DNA from: Marthasterias glacialis | Lineage: Eukaryota; Echinodermata; Asteroidea; Forcipulatida; Asteriidae | Reading direction: 5' to 3' | Length of the DNA: 64,000 nucleotides | Assembly (NCBI GenBank): GCA_911728455.2 | Contig: OU452227.1 | Coordinates: 24,243,414-24,307,413, forward strand | Made by a program: the position numbers and the translations under genes | In this document: one piece after another, positions 24,415 to 35,634 of the stretch | Layout of the letters: each line of letters begins with the position of its first letter | How positions within the stretch are numbered: position 1 is the first letter of the stretch | The notes under the pieces: generated by a model | Told to the model about the DNA's origin: nothing | What the model saw: only the letters and a program-made list of their open reading frames with translations | Databases searched by the model: none

Positions 24415-25014
24415 TCATTTCTTGCCACCTTTCTTTCCGGCCTTCTTGCCTTTCTTGGGAGATGTTTTCTTCGGCTTGGCTGATGCTGCAGCCTTCTTCG
24501 GCTTTGTCGACGCTTTCTTGGGAGATGCCTTGGGCTTCTTGGCTGCTGCAGGTTTCTTTGACTTCTTGGCAGCTGTCTTCTTCTTCGCTTCAGTCTTTGC
24601 AGCTGGCTTCTTGGGCTTTGGAGACTTAGCCTTGGCGGCCTTCTTGGCGGACACTGGAGGCTTCTTGACTTTCTTGGGCGTTGACTTCTTGGCGGGCTTT
24701 TTCTTTCCCTTTGCAGCTTTAGCGGAGTCAGCTGGAACACGGAAACTTCCTGAGGCCCCAATGCCTTTGGTGTGGGTGAGCACCCCCTTGCCAGCCATCC
24801 GCTTCAAAGCAAGCTTAATGCGGGTCTCCACATTGGCTTGTTCCAGTCGGTGAGTGCTTTTGATGTGTTTGATGATCGCCTGGCGTGATGAACCCTTCTT
24901 ATCATTCAGTTCCCTGACAGCCTGGTTGATCATCGACTCATATGATGGATGCTGGGGTGCAGCCCTCTTCTTTGTGGGCTTCTTTGCCTTCGGAGCAGCT
25001 GCAGTATCAGCCAT
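24415..25014 (-). CDS. H1: Histone H1 (linker histone), 199 residues, intronless
   Basis: Linker histone that binds nucleosomal linker DNA in the nucleus and compacts chromatin. The sequence starts MADTAAAPKAKK, has the winged-helix globular domain at residues about 22-93 (from HPSYESMINQAV through SSRQAIIKHIK to GASGSFRV), then a tail of about 105 residues made almost only of Lys, Ala, Pro and Ser with KKPA- and SPKK-type motifs. Length and composition suit animal H1. The start is the ATG in context CACCATGG; an upstream in-frame alternative lacks support. It stands alone, with no core histone gene beside it. No canonical histone 3' stem-loop is visible within about 200 bases after the stop, which suggests a replacement-type, polyadenylated H1, although no close AATAAA was found. 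The plus-strand frames here are antisense shadows. Confidence 0.95.
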   Translation of the reverse strand: MADTAAAPKAKKPTKKRAAPQHPSYESMINQAVRELNDKKGSSRQAIIKHIKSTHRLEQANVETRIKLALKRMAGKGVLTHTKGIGASGSFRVPADSAKAAKGKKKPAKKSTPKKVKKPPVSAKKAAKAKSPKPKKPAAKTEAKKKTAAKKSKKPAAAKKPKASPKKASTKPKKAAASAKPKKTSPKKGKKAGKKGGKK

Positions 25015-25100
25015 GGTGAGGATTGTTTTGATTGGCAAATTTCAGCTCGAGAGAGGGCAGAATTTCAGTGTTGAGAAGCTGTTCGTATCGGTTTGACCGC

Positions 25101-25109
25101 TTTGTGTTT
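25101..25109 (-). promoter_or_regulatory. H1-box-like element (AAACACAAA)
   Basis: On the minus strand AAACACAAA lies 87 bases before the H1 start codon, matching the H1 box known from animal H1 promoters. A TATTTAG word lies further upstream at 25143-25149, and a CCAAT word at 25031-25035 is too close to the ATG to act as usual. The element order is atypical, so function is uncertain. Confidence 0.4.
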
Positions 25110-25149
25110 TGATGTAAATGCCACCGCTGGTGACGCGCTCCTCTAAATA

Positions 25150-27387
25150 CTGTCCATGCGGACGTTGCAGAAATCACTTTCCACAGAGTCTGCCAACGTG
25201 CGTAAAAATGGCGAAGTCAGAACACAATGTGCTTGTTGGCATACATAAATGCCAGTTATTTCTTATTTACGGACAGTTGGCGGCCCAATTCTTCACGATT
25301 CCAGGTAAAGCGATAGTTCATACATCACATACCTTTGTTTTGGTTGATTGGGCGAATTCAGTGTTTATTTAGTGGTTCGTAAACACAGACAATGCAATGT
25401 TTACAAAACTGATTTTCTGAATTCGATAACGTGTCATTATTTTCCCTTTTTGTGCAGGGAACCATTATAAGTCTCAAAGTAATCCCAAATAAACATATTT
25501 TCACCTTACTCAATGATTTGGCTGAAAACTGCAGGAAAATACGAAAAAAATTTCGACCAAAGTTTTGATATAAACACATATTACGGAGTTTCGCCATGTT
25601 TTTTTAGTCATTGAATTTAGCAGAAATTTTCATTTCCCCTGATTTTCTTTGGAAATACGGCCCAAGACTTTCCCTATGTAAGTAAAACAAAGCCTGACAT
25701 GGTGAGGTACCTCAAAAACCCGGTTAAATCGACAAAATGTTGTTAAAAATGCAGATTTTCAAACATAATCTTTCGCGTACAGAGTATTGACCTTATGCCG
25801 AAACGGTGGCGTCATTTGACAGAGCGACTACAAATTTCCATTACTGAAGAAATTATTTTATCAACTAAAAATGCATAAATATTGTAAACACTGGATATTT
25901 CAAAGAAGTTTTGAAACAAAATTGTCTATAAATATATCAGCCATTGATTTTCATAAAAAGTCAAGTTCAAACACATTTGTAAAACAGAGAAAAACGGGGA
26001 TTTCAATCTACAGTTTAAGCGTCCTCAACGGCTGAGATTGGAACCAATGATGTCATTCCAGTTTCGAAAAAGGATGATATTTGATTCTACGGCCAGTTTT
26101 TGCCTCAAAAATATGTGAATTTCTTCTCTCGTAGATCTAGACCAACAAAAAGTATCAAAGTTTGGTCCGTTCGAAGGAGAATTTACCATTTGTATGCACT
26201 TTATACGGTTTTAGTTTATTTTGTGTTGGCAAATGTGCACCAGGCGGTTGAGTATGTAGGCCTAGATCACACGATGACATTGAATTTGAGCTGCAGATTT
26301 TCTTTGAATCCATGGCCAATATACGGTAGACTCGGTACGCGTACAATATTGAGATCGTGGCTGGAATGACTTCGGTGTAGGCTCTCTTGCAGATTTAATT
26401 TATAGCCAAAAATAATATCAATTAAAGTTTTGGCTTAACGAATTGATTGTTTTGATAATTGATTTACTAAAAGCTTTAGTCAGAACTGTATTTACAGTCC
26501 TGGGTTTGTTTATCATTACATTTTTCTTCGGTGCAGTGCATGCGAAAATTGGCAACTGCTTCGAAAACATATCAGTAGGCCATGTAGGTCTCATTTCGGT
26601 TATGGTGTTCCTTTATTGGTATATCAGTGACACTCATTCACCAAAAAACTGATGACATATAATTTAACTGTACACAAACGAAAACTATACGATTATTAAT
26701 TTTAATTATTTTTTCTCTCGTCATGCTCCCGTAGTGACTAAAAAAATTAAAGGATTGCCGATTTTCTATAAAGTTTCTTTTGCGGCATTATAATAGTTCA
26801 GAGGGTACTCGAGGTTTGGCCATATTGGTTCGCCTCTGTAGCAAATTCCATTTGTGGTTGCAATTGGCTTACCCGAGTTCCAAGGACCACTTTTACCTCA
26901 GTTTTCGTTTATTTTCTATTTAAGTATGGAAGTTGTTAAAATGTACAAAGTAAAGAGTTGCAGAGCAAAAGACTCATCGTAATTATTTTTGCGTTAATAC
27001 GGTGGGGGGGTTTTTGTCGGACAGTAGCAGTATTATGTGGACTTTGAGTGCAGCCTCGTTTAGCAATTTTCAAAATTGCACAGTCCTCAAGATGCTTGAA
27101 TTTCAGTCAGTTGTCAAGATACTGGACCTACTTTATTCAGTTTTTCACCCGTGGCAAAGTTTTAGTATCCGAGTCAAGTAGTAAACCCAAATTGTTATTA
27201 TTGATCATGGAATAAATACTGATATTAGAAAGCATCACGTGTAAGCGAAACTGCGCTATAAATAGCTATAAAAAATAAGATGTACGCGTAAAAAAACATT
27301 TGATAAAAACGTGATAATGGACTTATTTAAATGTTTCTTGTAGTTGTAATGTCTCACATTCATGATTATACATTCTAAGTTTCTTAC
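25150..27387. other. Non-coding stretch between H1 and the membrane-protein exon
   Basis: The third exon of the minus-strand membrane-protein gene should lie here or further left but was not found. An open frame at 26443-26652 (plus) has hydrophobic stretches but no splice partners. Confidence 0.35.
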
Positions 27388-27472
27388 CTTCGGGTCTCAT
27401 CCATTCTGGCGTTGTCAAACACAGAGTGATGAAGGAAGAATACGACTGCACGAAAAATAATAGCAACCGCGT
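27388..27472 (-). CDS. Membrane-protein gene exon 2
   Basis: 85 nt with strong acceptor and donor signals. It encodes a hydrophobic segment and keeps the exon 1 frame open. In the other frames the exon is less plausible as a continuation of a phase-0 first exon. Confidence 0.55.
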
Positions 27473-30400
27473 CTGCAATAAAAGATAAAATCGGTTAAAT
27501 AGCTTCTGTACCGATACAAATTATCAATAATCGATTTAATGCACAAAAAAAGAACACAACTTTATTTACGAATGCATCAAATATTGAAATAGATAAAATG
27601 CACAGAATACCGAAACCGGACACTTTTAATCCATGCCTGTTTACCCTACCCGTAATTGCTGCGGTTTGTCTTCGAAACCAACACGAACAATTTTTTTACG
27701 TAGCCTATACATGTATATATATATTTTATTGCTAAACATTTTGTTTTTCGACACACATTCCCTTGATCAATTTCAAATTTTGTGGAGTACCATCTGATCT
27801 CGTATGAGCCCGTAGTGTAAAGCAAGTTCAGTTATACACATCTGGCACAGATCAACCGTCACATTTGACCTATAGTCTTCAATAATACGGCTCCAGCTCA
27901 TCTCATTCAAACTGTAAAATGTTTCTGATCAGTTTTGCCTCAGACTTTCAAAACAGTCATTTTAGACATTGATATAATTCCTCAACCGAAAGAGAACTGG
28001 AGCAAAGTAAGATCAACTGTCAATTCAAATCTACTTTGACCTAAAGTTGCATTATTAATAATTATTATAAGATGTAATTGTATGTCAATTAATCGATTAT
28101 CTCAGATACTTAGTGGCGATAAGAAAACATGCAACACAGCGGGATTTGATAACAAAAATGTTTATTACTGTATATTCCTTTTGTATTCTAACACCATTCC
28201 AACAGTCAGACCATATTTGTAAGATCTGTAAATATCACATTTAAATTTTGATGAGTTTGAATGGATTATACCCTAAAAGGGCTCACAAAAAGTACCAAGC
28301 TAAAACGACTAAATCAGACTTCTATCAATTGGTTTGACAATGTTTCAGAAGGAGACACCACAAAAGTCATAGAAACAAAATGTCAATCAGATGCTCTAAT
28401 AACCATTTCAACAGAAACGTTAAGTTTGGTTGCATTATGTGAACAGCAAGTCTGCATCCTATAGTAACATTTGAAAATTGCATTTGGTGTTTTACATCAC
28501 CTATGTTAACATTTTAGACCATATGTGTACATAGTAAACCCTTACTAATTAACAAAAATGGGTATTATTTGTATTTGCTACCTTGTCAGTGGTGTGTCCC
28601 TTTAACATATCATCAGCCCTGCTCTGGCAGGAAAATGCAACGCACACAGTTCAAAATATCCGATAAGTTTTTAACCTTGTAGTTGCAAATTATTGTAAAA
28701 TCTTTCAGCTGAAAATGTGCAAGCCTGGAACTCTAAATACAGGCAAAAAGGGCAAAGTACACAATACCTATGCTTAGGTACATGACTGTATGCTTAGGTA
28801 CATGGTTTGTCTTAACTCCACCACAGTTTCAGCAAATAAAGTTTACAACATAATCATTCCCTAAGAACTATGCACAAAATGCACTCGGGTAATGGTGCCA
28901 TTTAATCCAACTAGCAGCAAGTAACACTAACAGCCAAAGGTGCAACTGAATTTTATTCCTTATAAACTTTCACATTTAAAGGGATGCACACTTCTGGTTA
29001 TAACTAAAATTTGAGATGCTGTCAAGGACTACATAATGAGATAATGAAAGTACTAATTTGTCATTTTATGGAATTCTATAAAAACGGATCACAAGCCTGT
29101 GAGCCATTATTTTTCAAACTTTTTTTTTCGCAAAAAAAGGTACAATGAAATGAGCTACAAAATTCATGTTATATGTATACATGTATGTTTCTTTGCATTT
29201 TTTTCTTGATGTGTCTTGGCTGAGCAGTCTAGTGAATCAGACTCAAGTTTTGATGGCTGAATCATCAGAGTATGGGTTCAAGTCCAGTCATGGCACTTGC
29301 GTCCTTGAGCAAGACACTTAACCATAATTGCTTCTCTTAACCAGGTGTATGGGAACCTGCGAGGAACACCTTAGCATTCATGTAAGCAGCTTGAGGCCGT
29401 ATGCTCCCAAGGGAGGTGTGAATGTTCGAGGAATGGTCTAGGTATGACTGATGAACAGGGATAATAATGTCGTAAAGCGTCTGGATCTAGCTACTTGGAT
29501 GTGCACTACATGTATATAAGACTCGCGTATTATTATTACTATGATTATAATAAATTAAAAAACAACCACTTTAACCTTTTACAAACCTTCTTGATGTGGC
29601 GCGGACATTTGTTCGCATTAATATGTTAGGTGTATATAATAACATATTTTAGAAGAGCATATTCGTTTTAATCCTCCACTTTTTAGTAAGCACACCGATA
29701 AAACCAAACTGAAAGTGTCATCCATTTTGGTGGTCATGTTCATGTTTAAGGTTTTTGGGGGATTTCTTGTCAAGATCAATTAATAAGTGCATATGGACTT
29801 ATGTTCTCACACATGACAGTGTTTAAGCCATAAAGGTTGTTCTCGATGGTACTATGGGACGCTTTTTAAAAAGTAATCATTCAGATAAACAAAATTGTTT
29901 ATCATATCTTTATCTATGGCACTTTTATAAGGAAAGTTTATATTTCTGATATACAAACATCTAGTCAACAAAACACCACTACAAAACATGTCAGCCCAGG
30001 GTCAACCAAATACTGTGAAAACAATTCTAAAACCTATATACTGTACAAACAACTTAATTGAACGCTATTGACTAGGGCATTGCTTCAGAAGTTATTTCAT
30101 ACGGGTAATTCACTGTAAATGTCATGCCAATCAATCAATTTAGTCCACTAGTTTATGTTACAATACATGGATATACAGGGCTAAATTGAGAATTAAAAGT
30201 GTGATTAAAGTGGTGGGGTCTTCAAAAAGCAGGGCTTTGTGGATGAAGATGACTGCCAACAGTTTGGTATACATGGCCTAAACTTACACTTACAATGTAA
30301 AGTCAGTGCATTGAGTTTTATATTACCATGAGTCAAATATAAAAAACAGCTCTGCATGAGTTTACAACCATACCTACATCATGTACATGTACATGTGCAT

Positions 30401-30584
30401 GACCTACAGTGGCAGTGCATTGACATTGTATTGAAATATCCATGAATGAATCGCAGCTAAATTCTAAACATTAGCATGCGACGTTTTCGACTATTACTAG
30501 TATTATTAATCACGAACTCCGAATTTTCATAACAAAACAAAAACTTACGTCTTTCCATCCTTTAAATCGGGGAAATTTGGACAT
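27388..30584 (-). CDS. Small membrane protein, first two exons (partial)
   Basis: Exon 1 (30549-30584) gives MSKFPRFKGWKD from an ATG to the donor AGAC|GTAAGT, phase 0. Exon 2 (27388-27472) lies between acceptor ATCTTTTATTGCAG and donor CGAAG|GTAAGA and continues in frame with TRLLLFFVQSYSSFITLCL and TTPEWMRPE, leaving one base. The result is a short basic N terminus, one hydrophobic membrane segment of about 20 residues and a TPEW motif right after it. A Pro-x-Trp after the first membrane segment is found in claudin-like four-span proteins, but with 40 residues this is only a hint. The 3 kb intron carries a SINE. The family and 3' end are unknown. Confidence 0.5.
27473..30548. other. Intron of the membrane-protein gene
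   Basis: No exon seen. Contains SINE copy A at 29211-29540. The rest is AT-rich unique-looking sequence. Confidence 0.4.
29211..29540 (+). repeat. SINE (tRNA-Leu-like head), copy A
   Basis: The head GTGTCTTGGCTGAGCAGTCT ... GACTCAAG and GGTTCAAGTCC mirror the A and B boxes of a tRNA-Leu. The body has CCTTGAGCAAGACACTTAACC, an AATTGCTTCTCTT block and GGGAGGTGTGAATG. The tail is TATATAAGACTCGCG plus an ATT-rich end. It belongs with the copies at 39268, 53234 and 62311 and is the most diverged in its middle. Confidence 0.8.
30549..30584 (-). CDS. Membrane-protein gene exon 1
   Basis: Twelve codons from ATG (context GCGATGT) to a consensus GTAAGT donor. The sequence before it is GC-richer than its surroundings (CACGTG, CGTCGCAGG), as expected near a transcription start. 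Confidence 0.5.
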
Positions 30585-31294
30585 CGCGTTCTCACGGAAT
30601 CCTGCGACGTTGCACGTGGATAGTGACAAATGGGTAGTGATTTATCAACATCCGGTTCAAAGAGTAGAAATGTTCATGCAAATATATTGACAATACTACT
30701 TATTTGAAGGGGTCTATAACTCTTGTGCTCCAATTGTCAAAGTATTTTAAGATTGAAAGTTGTAAATTCAACAACAAAAAACAAATAAACTTAGTTTTGA
30801 ATTTATATTATAGATACCTTTTCATTCATAATTATTTAAAGATACGCAGGATAAGCACATTTCTACAACGAGATTAAAATGCGTTAAACATTAACCCCCT
30901 TTAAAAAAATGCAATATTCCTAAGTGTAAAGTGTTTAATATAACGAGCAGATGATATCGTGCCAGTGTTATGTGTATGTTCTACACGTTTTGTAAAAATC
31001 GTGGTTAATCGTCTGCTAGTTTGCCCTGAGTGTAAGTCCATGTGCTGCACGTAGTACACACACGCGCCTGATAGTACACACATGCCGTGGTTACAACAAT
31101 GGTCTATTTTACTAAACGAACTGTCACTGTGTCAGCATAAGCAAACCAAAGCAAAGGTAAACATAGATTGACGAAGAAAACGTTTACACGTTGAACACCA
31201 TTTCCATACCAAAGCCTGGTGAGGAACAGTTTTGGACATGTAAGTACATATAATTATGTGAATTATATTGTAAATTAACTAAATTTTCGTGCCG

Positions 31295-31474
31295 TCACCC
31301 GTTTCCGATCGACACTAATTTTCGATCACCAAATGTTGATTCCCGTTTACCGTGAGATCCACTGGGACCAGTACCTCTCTTCTGAAATCCAAACTGTGGC
31401 TTCAACATGTTGAGAATAAAGTTTCCTGTCGGTAGTGACACCAAAAAGTTTATAAAAAGTCTCAATATCGCCAT
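31295..31474 (-). CDS. Possible small protein of 59 residues
   Basis: An ATG in a good context (CCGAAATGG) opens a 59-codon frame starting MAILRLFINFLVSLPTGNF, with a short hydrophobic N-terminal stretch and a basic, Gly/Ser-rich end (GFQKRGTGPSGSHGKRE), closed by TGA. It could be a whole micropeptide or a first exon with an inner donor (AGAG|GTACTG). Nothing is recognised from a known family, and a chance frame of this length is possible. Confidence 0.3.
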   Translation of the reverse strand: MAILRLFINFLVSLPTGNFILNMLKPQFGFQKRGTGPSGSHGKRESTFGDRKLVSIGNG

Positions 31475-33054
31475 TTCGGTATAAACTACATGTAAATTAT
31501 AAATCACATTAAATGCACTACCACTACACTAGGCTAGGCCTATATTTGACTAAGATATAGGCCTATAATATAGTAATAATCGTGTCAAAAATTTAATCCA
31601 TAGATAGTCAAAAATCCCAAACAGAAGTTTCATTATGTATTGTATTGTAGATCAGCTTCCATTCTCCTTCGGTAGAAAGATAAATCATGTGATGCTGTTT
31701 TTATTGGATTGTCATGATTGTATCATCATGCCAGTTAAAAGTTAAGTTTGTCTCAACTGGATGGTAATTTTTCATCATTTATTTTTGACAAATCAAACGG
31801 GCACAGTTCAAGAGCCTAACTAATAATATAAAAATAAGTAAAAACAGTTGAATTTAATTGAAAATAATTATCACCACTTTAATAAAGTAGGAATACAAAA
31901 ATAAAGAAAAAAATTAGATCGATAAAATGTACAAATGAATGGTTTGATACATTAAACAGCCTCCCCCCGTCTATGTCTTTGTCCTCGCTTGCCACCCTGA
32001 CCCGCCCCGCCCCGGTAAATGTCTGGTTAGGCACTGTTTATTGTGGTTTGGGAGGCATCAAATTATTGTCACTAATTTCTTTGATCAAGAAGTGTAAAAC
32101 AAACCTCGTGGAAGTTATTGTCAGTATCGCTATTAAATCAGCACGATTCTTGTTAATAATGAAATAAATGAATTAAAAGCATGCTTTTTCAATTGTTCAA
32201 TTCAATTTATGGTTTCCAATACATGCAATTTTCGGAGTTTAAATTGTTAGTCGCAAACTTAAATGAAACAGTATGAAAGGAACAACTTTAGACAAACTTA
32301 TTTTCAGGGGTTTTTTTTTTTTGATATACAGGAACCAATGTACAGTTTTAACTTACAACTGTGTGACAGTTACCCTAACTTTCAAGGTTTCTTTACAAGT
32401 TTGAGTAGTTTATTTGTTGTATGGAGTATTCATTTTTATATTGTACGTCCATTTGGAATTCCTTCAGTTTAAAGAGAAAGTTAAGTACATACATAGATAA
32501 TTGTTGGAAGAGACAATTACATGTAACTTCCATTTCAGTATTTTCTAGTACTTGATTAGGGAATTTGTTGGCATTCATGTGGGTTCATGTGACTCTCAAA
32601 TTTGGGTTATTTAAAAAAAAAAATGTTTCAACATTAACAGCGAGTCTTTCAAATGGAATAATTTCTCTGGAGGATTGGTTCTAGTATGAACCTCATAATC
32701 AGTGAGTTTTCAGATTGAAACTAATCGTCTTTTTTTTTTATCTTTATCATAATCACAGATGTACTTTGTCTTAAGTGTTTTTCTGTGGTTTGTAAAATCT
32801 TTAAGAACTTTGATTTGTTTTTGTTTTTAAATGTGAATGACCTGAAACCGAAACTAGCAAACTACGCATATATGACACACACACTCACTCTCTTAATATG
32901 TCAGACTTGAACACTAAAATATGGACCTGGGGTCAGTGCATAAACCACAAATGAGACAGACCTGTTGTTTCAGTATGTTGCTATGCACTTTGAAACTGCA
33001 TGCATGCTGAGTGCCGTCGCAATGTGTTTAAAGGAATCTAAACCTTCCCAGAGG

Positions 33055-33252
33055 CTATGCCTTTAAAGAAGTCAATGACTTATACCCGTTTTTCAATGAA
33101 AGAAATCACAGACTTTTTCCCTTTAACAAAAGAAGTCACTGACTCTTCCCCTTGATTAGCGAAAGAACTCACAGACGTTTTTTCCCTTTGTTAGTGAAAA
33201 AAGTCACTGACTTTTTCCCTTGTTTAACAAAAGAAGTCAATGACTTCATCTT
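33055..33252. repeat. Tandem repeat of about 40 bp, five copies
   Basis: Units of the form GTCACTGACTTTTTCCCTT followed by TTAGTGAAAGAA or TTAACAAAAGAA. The copies differ by small substitutions, and the motif AAAGAAGTCA-TGACT recurs each time. Confidence 0.85.
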
Positions 33253-34785
33253 CCTTTGTTACTTTTCCTTTTTCTGTACACAAAGTTGTTTCGTTTGTTT
33301 GCAAGACTTGTAACACTATTCTGTGCGGGTCATTTGGCATCTTTTGGTACATTGCATCAGATTTCTAATCATTAACAAGGCACGTACAATCAGTCATGTA
33401 CGTGTGCACAATGTGTTAAGAAGGCTGATTTAAGCTTATGGAGTAAGTTGAACATTTTTTACTGTTTTTATTTTTGTACTTTTTATGAAAATCTGTTGTT
33501 TTTTGTTTTTGAGAAAATCAAATTCGAATTGACATGTTAGACACAATATACATTTGAATGTAAACAAATTTGGATGATTTTTTACATTCCAATGAACTAC
33601 TGTAGGCCTACATGAAAAAGAATTAAAGTGACTTTGTGTTACTATTTAACATCTTTTTGCTAAAGCAGAGTATTAGGCCCTAACAAAAAATTAAATTTCA
33701 TATTTGTTTTGTTGAGGTTATAAGATTTTACATTTTTACTTTTGTTTTTTATTATCATTGCATTATCAACATGTCAAGGTTATACAATCTGTTTGCCAAC
33801 TAAAACCTTGATGAAGTACATAATGAGTAACAGTGCTTCATAATTTGTAGTGAGGAAAATTGTGTGTCAATTATTTAGGAAAATATTCTGAAATATTCAT
33901 TGCTTTTCCAAGCTTGATGAGCTCTGACGGAAAATGGTGCGTAATACATTATCATTGCAGAAGACAGTGATCGGTTAGCATAATGCAGTAAGATCGCTTG
34001 AAAGCATCTCACGGGCCCCAAAACGATACGCTCTGTTTCACAAGCTAGCTGCCCTGAGAATTGCCACAGGTAGAGTGTGGATGTTTTGTAAGCCGTATAA
34101 GAATTGGCAGGGAAGCATCCTCCAAATCATCCTGTGTAGGATGCCTGGCTTTTTTTCCCGTGGACAATTCTGTGAAATATACCAGCCAGGCCTGGATGCT
34201 TGCATATTTACTCGCCCTCGTGTTTTTTGTATTCCATCTCCGTGAAATCAGATTCGGCGTTAAGAAACTTCTAGAGTAGACATCGGTTTGAACAAATTTT
34301 CGGCTGCTGATTTGGTCGCTTGATTTTAAGGGATGATATGCATGCAGCGTGACTGAAATCTGTTCTTGTTTCCACAACCTAGATGCATGTGGTGAGTGGT
34401 TACAGCCTTGATCTGTCTGCCATATGCTACTACTGGGATCATCATCTGTTGTGACGGAGACGGATCTATTGAATCTTGAACGACTACAAAAAGACAGAAA
34501 GCGTGCATTTTAGTTAAATGCGATGTACCCGTATGCATAGGTAATTCTTTAATTAAAATATAACTGGGAATATTCTTCTTCTTTTTTAATGGGCCAATTA
34601 CAAGTTCATGTGCTATTCTGTAAAAAAGTTTATATTCTTTTTTTTCTTCTTTTAAACCATTATTTCAAACTAAAGGAAACTTGATACTTGCTCTCTAACA
34701 TGTACTTGCTCTCTAACATGTGGTAGGGTTATACTATAAATTAATAGAATTAAAGAGATAAAAGTTTTTTAATAGCAGACCCGAC

Positions 34786-34960
34786 ACTTCACGGAGGCAA
34801 CAGAGGCAATTGCCCCAATACCCCTGGTCATTGCCTTGATGCCCTTGAAATGTTCCAATTAAAGTTTTAATTTCACTCATAGAGGTAGGTTTTACTGCGG
34901 GAAATACTGCCTTGCCCTTTACAACAACGAAGCAGCCTATCAGGCCTTTCATAGTGAATG
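34786..34960. repeat. Dispersed repeat, 'ATTGCCTTGATGCCC' family, copy 1
   Basis: Shares ATTGCCTTGATGCCCTTGAA, ATGTTCCAAT and TGCCTTGCCCT, in order, with 41975-42140; 61862-62000 is a more distant member. The class is unknown. Confidence 0.65.
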
Positions 34961-35430
34961 TATTGGGAAAAACGAAAACAACCAAATCAAAAAGAAGGGG
35001 GAGGAAAAACCTGCATACTTTAGGTTTGTTTAATTTTTTTTTATCAGTACCAGTAAAGGTTTAATATTTTACCCTGAAGCTACATGCAAAGAATGTCAAA
35101 GGTTGGCTGTAAAAGTAAAAACATTGCTTGTTTACATTTTTCTTACCAAAACACCTGCTATGGGTGTGGGAGAATATTTCAAAACCAATGCTTTTCAAAT
35201 TCCCAAAAAGAAAAATATTTGGTTTTTGGTAGACAACTATGCCTTTCACATTTTTGTGGTTCTAACCTGAAAACTAGTTATTTTTCTTACATCCCACACC
35301 AGGCAATTCAAATTGTACTTAAAATTCACAATATTTTAGAGATAAAAAACTGTCTTATATGTGAATTGGATTAATCTTGATTGTGACAATGAAGTAAAGA
35401 CATCACTTTTTGTTCTATGTATGACCAGTC

Positions 35431-35634
35431 ATGATGCAAGTCACTCATCTGTATAGCCCCTGCTCCAACTCAGACCCAGAACCCAAGATCTCTGATGGTC
35501 AACCCAAGATAGAATGTACAACTAACTGTGTGGCAGGTCCGTCCAAACAGCCAGAAGAGCTAGTAGTACCACTACCAGTACTGCCAGCGGAGCAACAAAA
35601 ACTTCTGGAACCTCTGCCAACAATTCCGGAAGAT
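35431..35634 (+). CDS. RHBDL-like exon 1 (N-terminal, Pro-rich)
   Basis: 68 codons from a double ATG to the donor AAGAT|GTAAGT, phase 0. It encodes a cytosolic Pro/Glu-rich leader ending LEPLPTIPED, which matches the LPAAPED end of the human RHBDL3 leader just before its first EF-hand. An acceptor (TTTTTGTTCTATGTATGACCAG) lies two bases before the ATG, so an untranslated upstream exon is likely. Confidence 0.7.

Larger units (their letters stand above)
31475..35428. other. Non-coding stretch upstream of the RHBDL-like gene
   Basis: Probably contains the RHBDL promoter and 5' untranslated exon, which I could not place. It holds a 40-bp tandem repeat at 33055-33252 and one dispersed repeat at 34786-34960. 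The patch 33950-34320 is GC-richer and open on both strands but lacks exon signals. Confidence 0.4.

Noticed and set aside
24168-25096. Plus-strand frames across the H1 gene
   Set aside because: They are antisense readings of the Lys/Ala-rich H1 sequence.
26443-26652. Hydrophobic 69-codon frame on the plus strand
   Set aside because: Membrane-like composition is common in AT-rich sequence; there are no splice partners, and the nearby gene runs on the other strand.
31130-31239. Possible 5' untranslated exon of the RHBDL-like gene ending at a GTAAGT donor (31240)
   Set aside because: Only a donor is seen; nothing ties it to the acceptor at 35428, and minus-strand candidates lie nearby.
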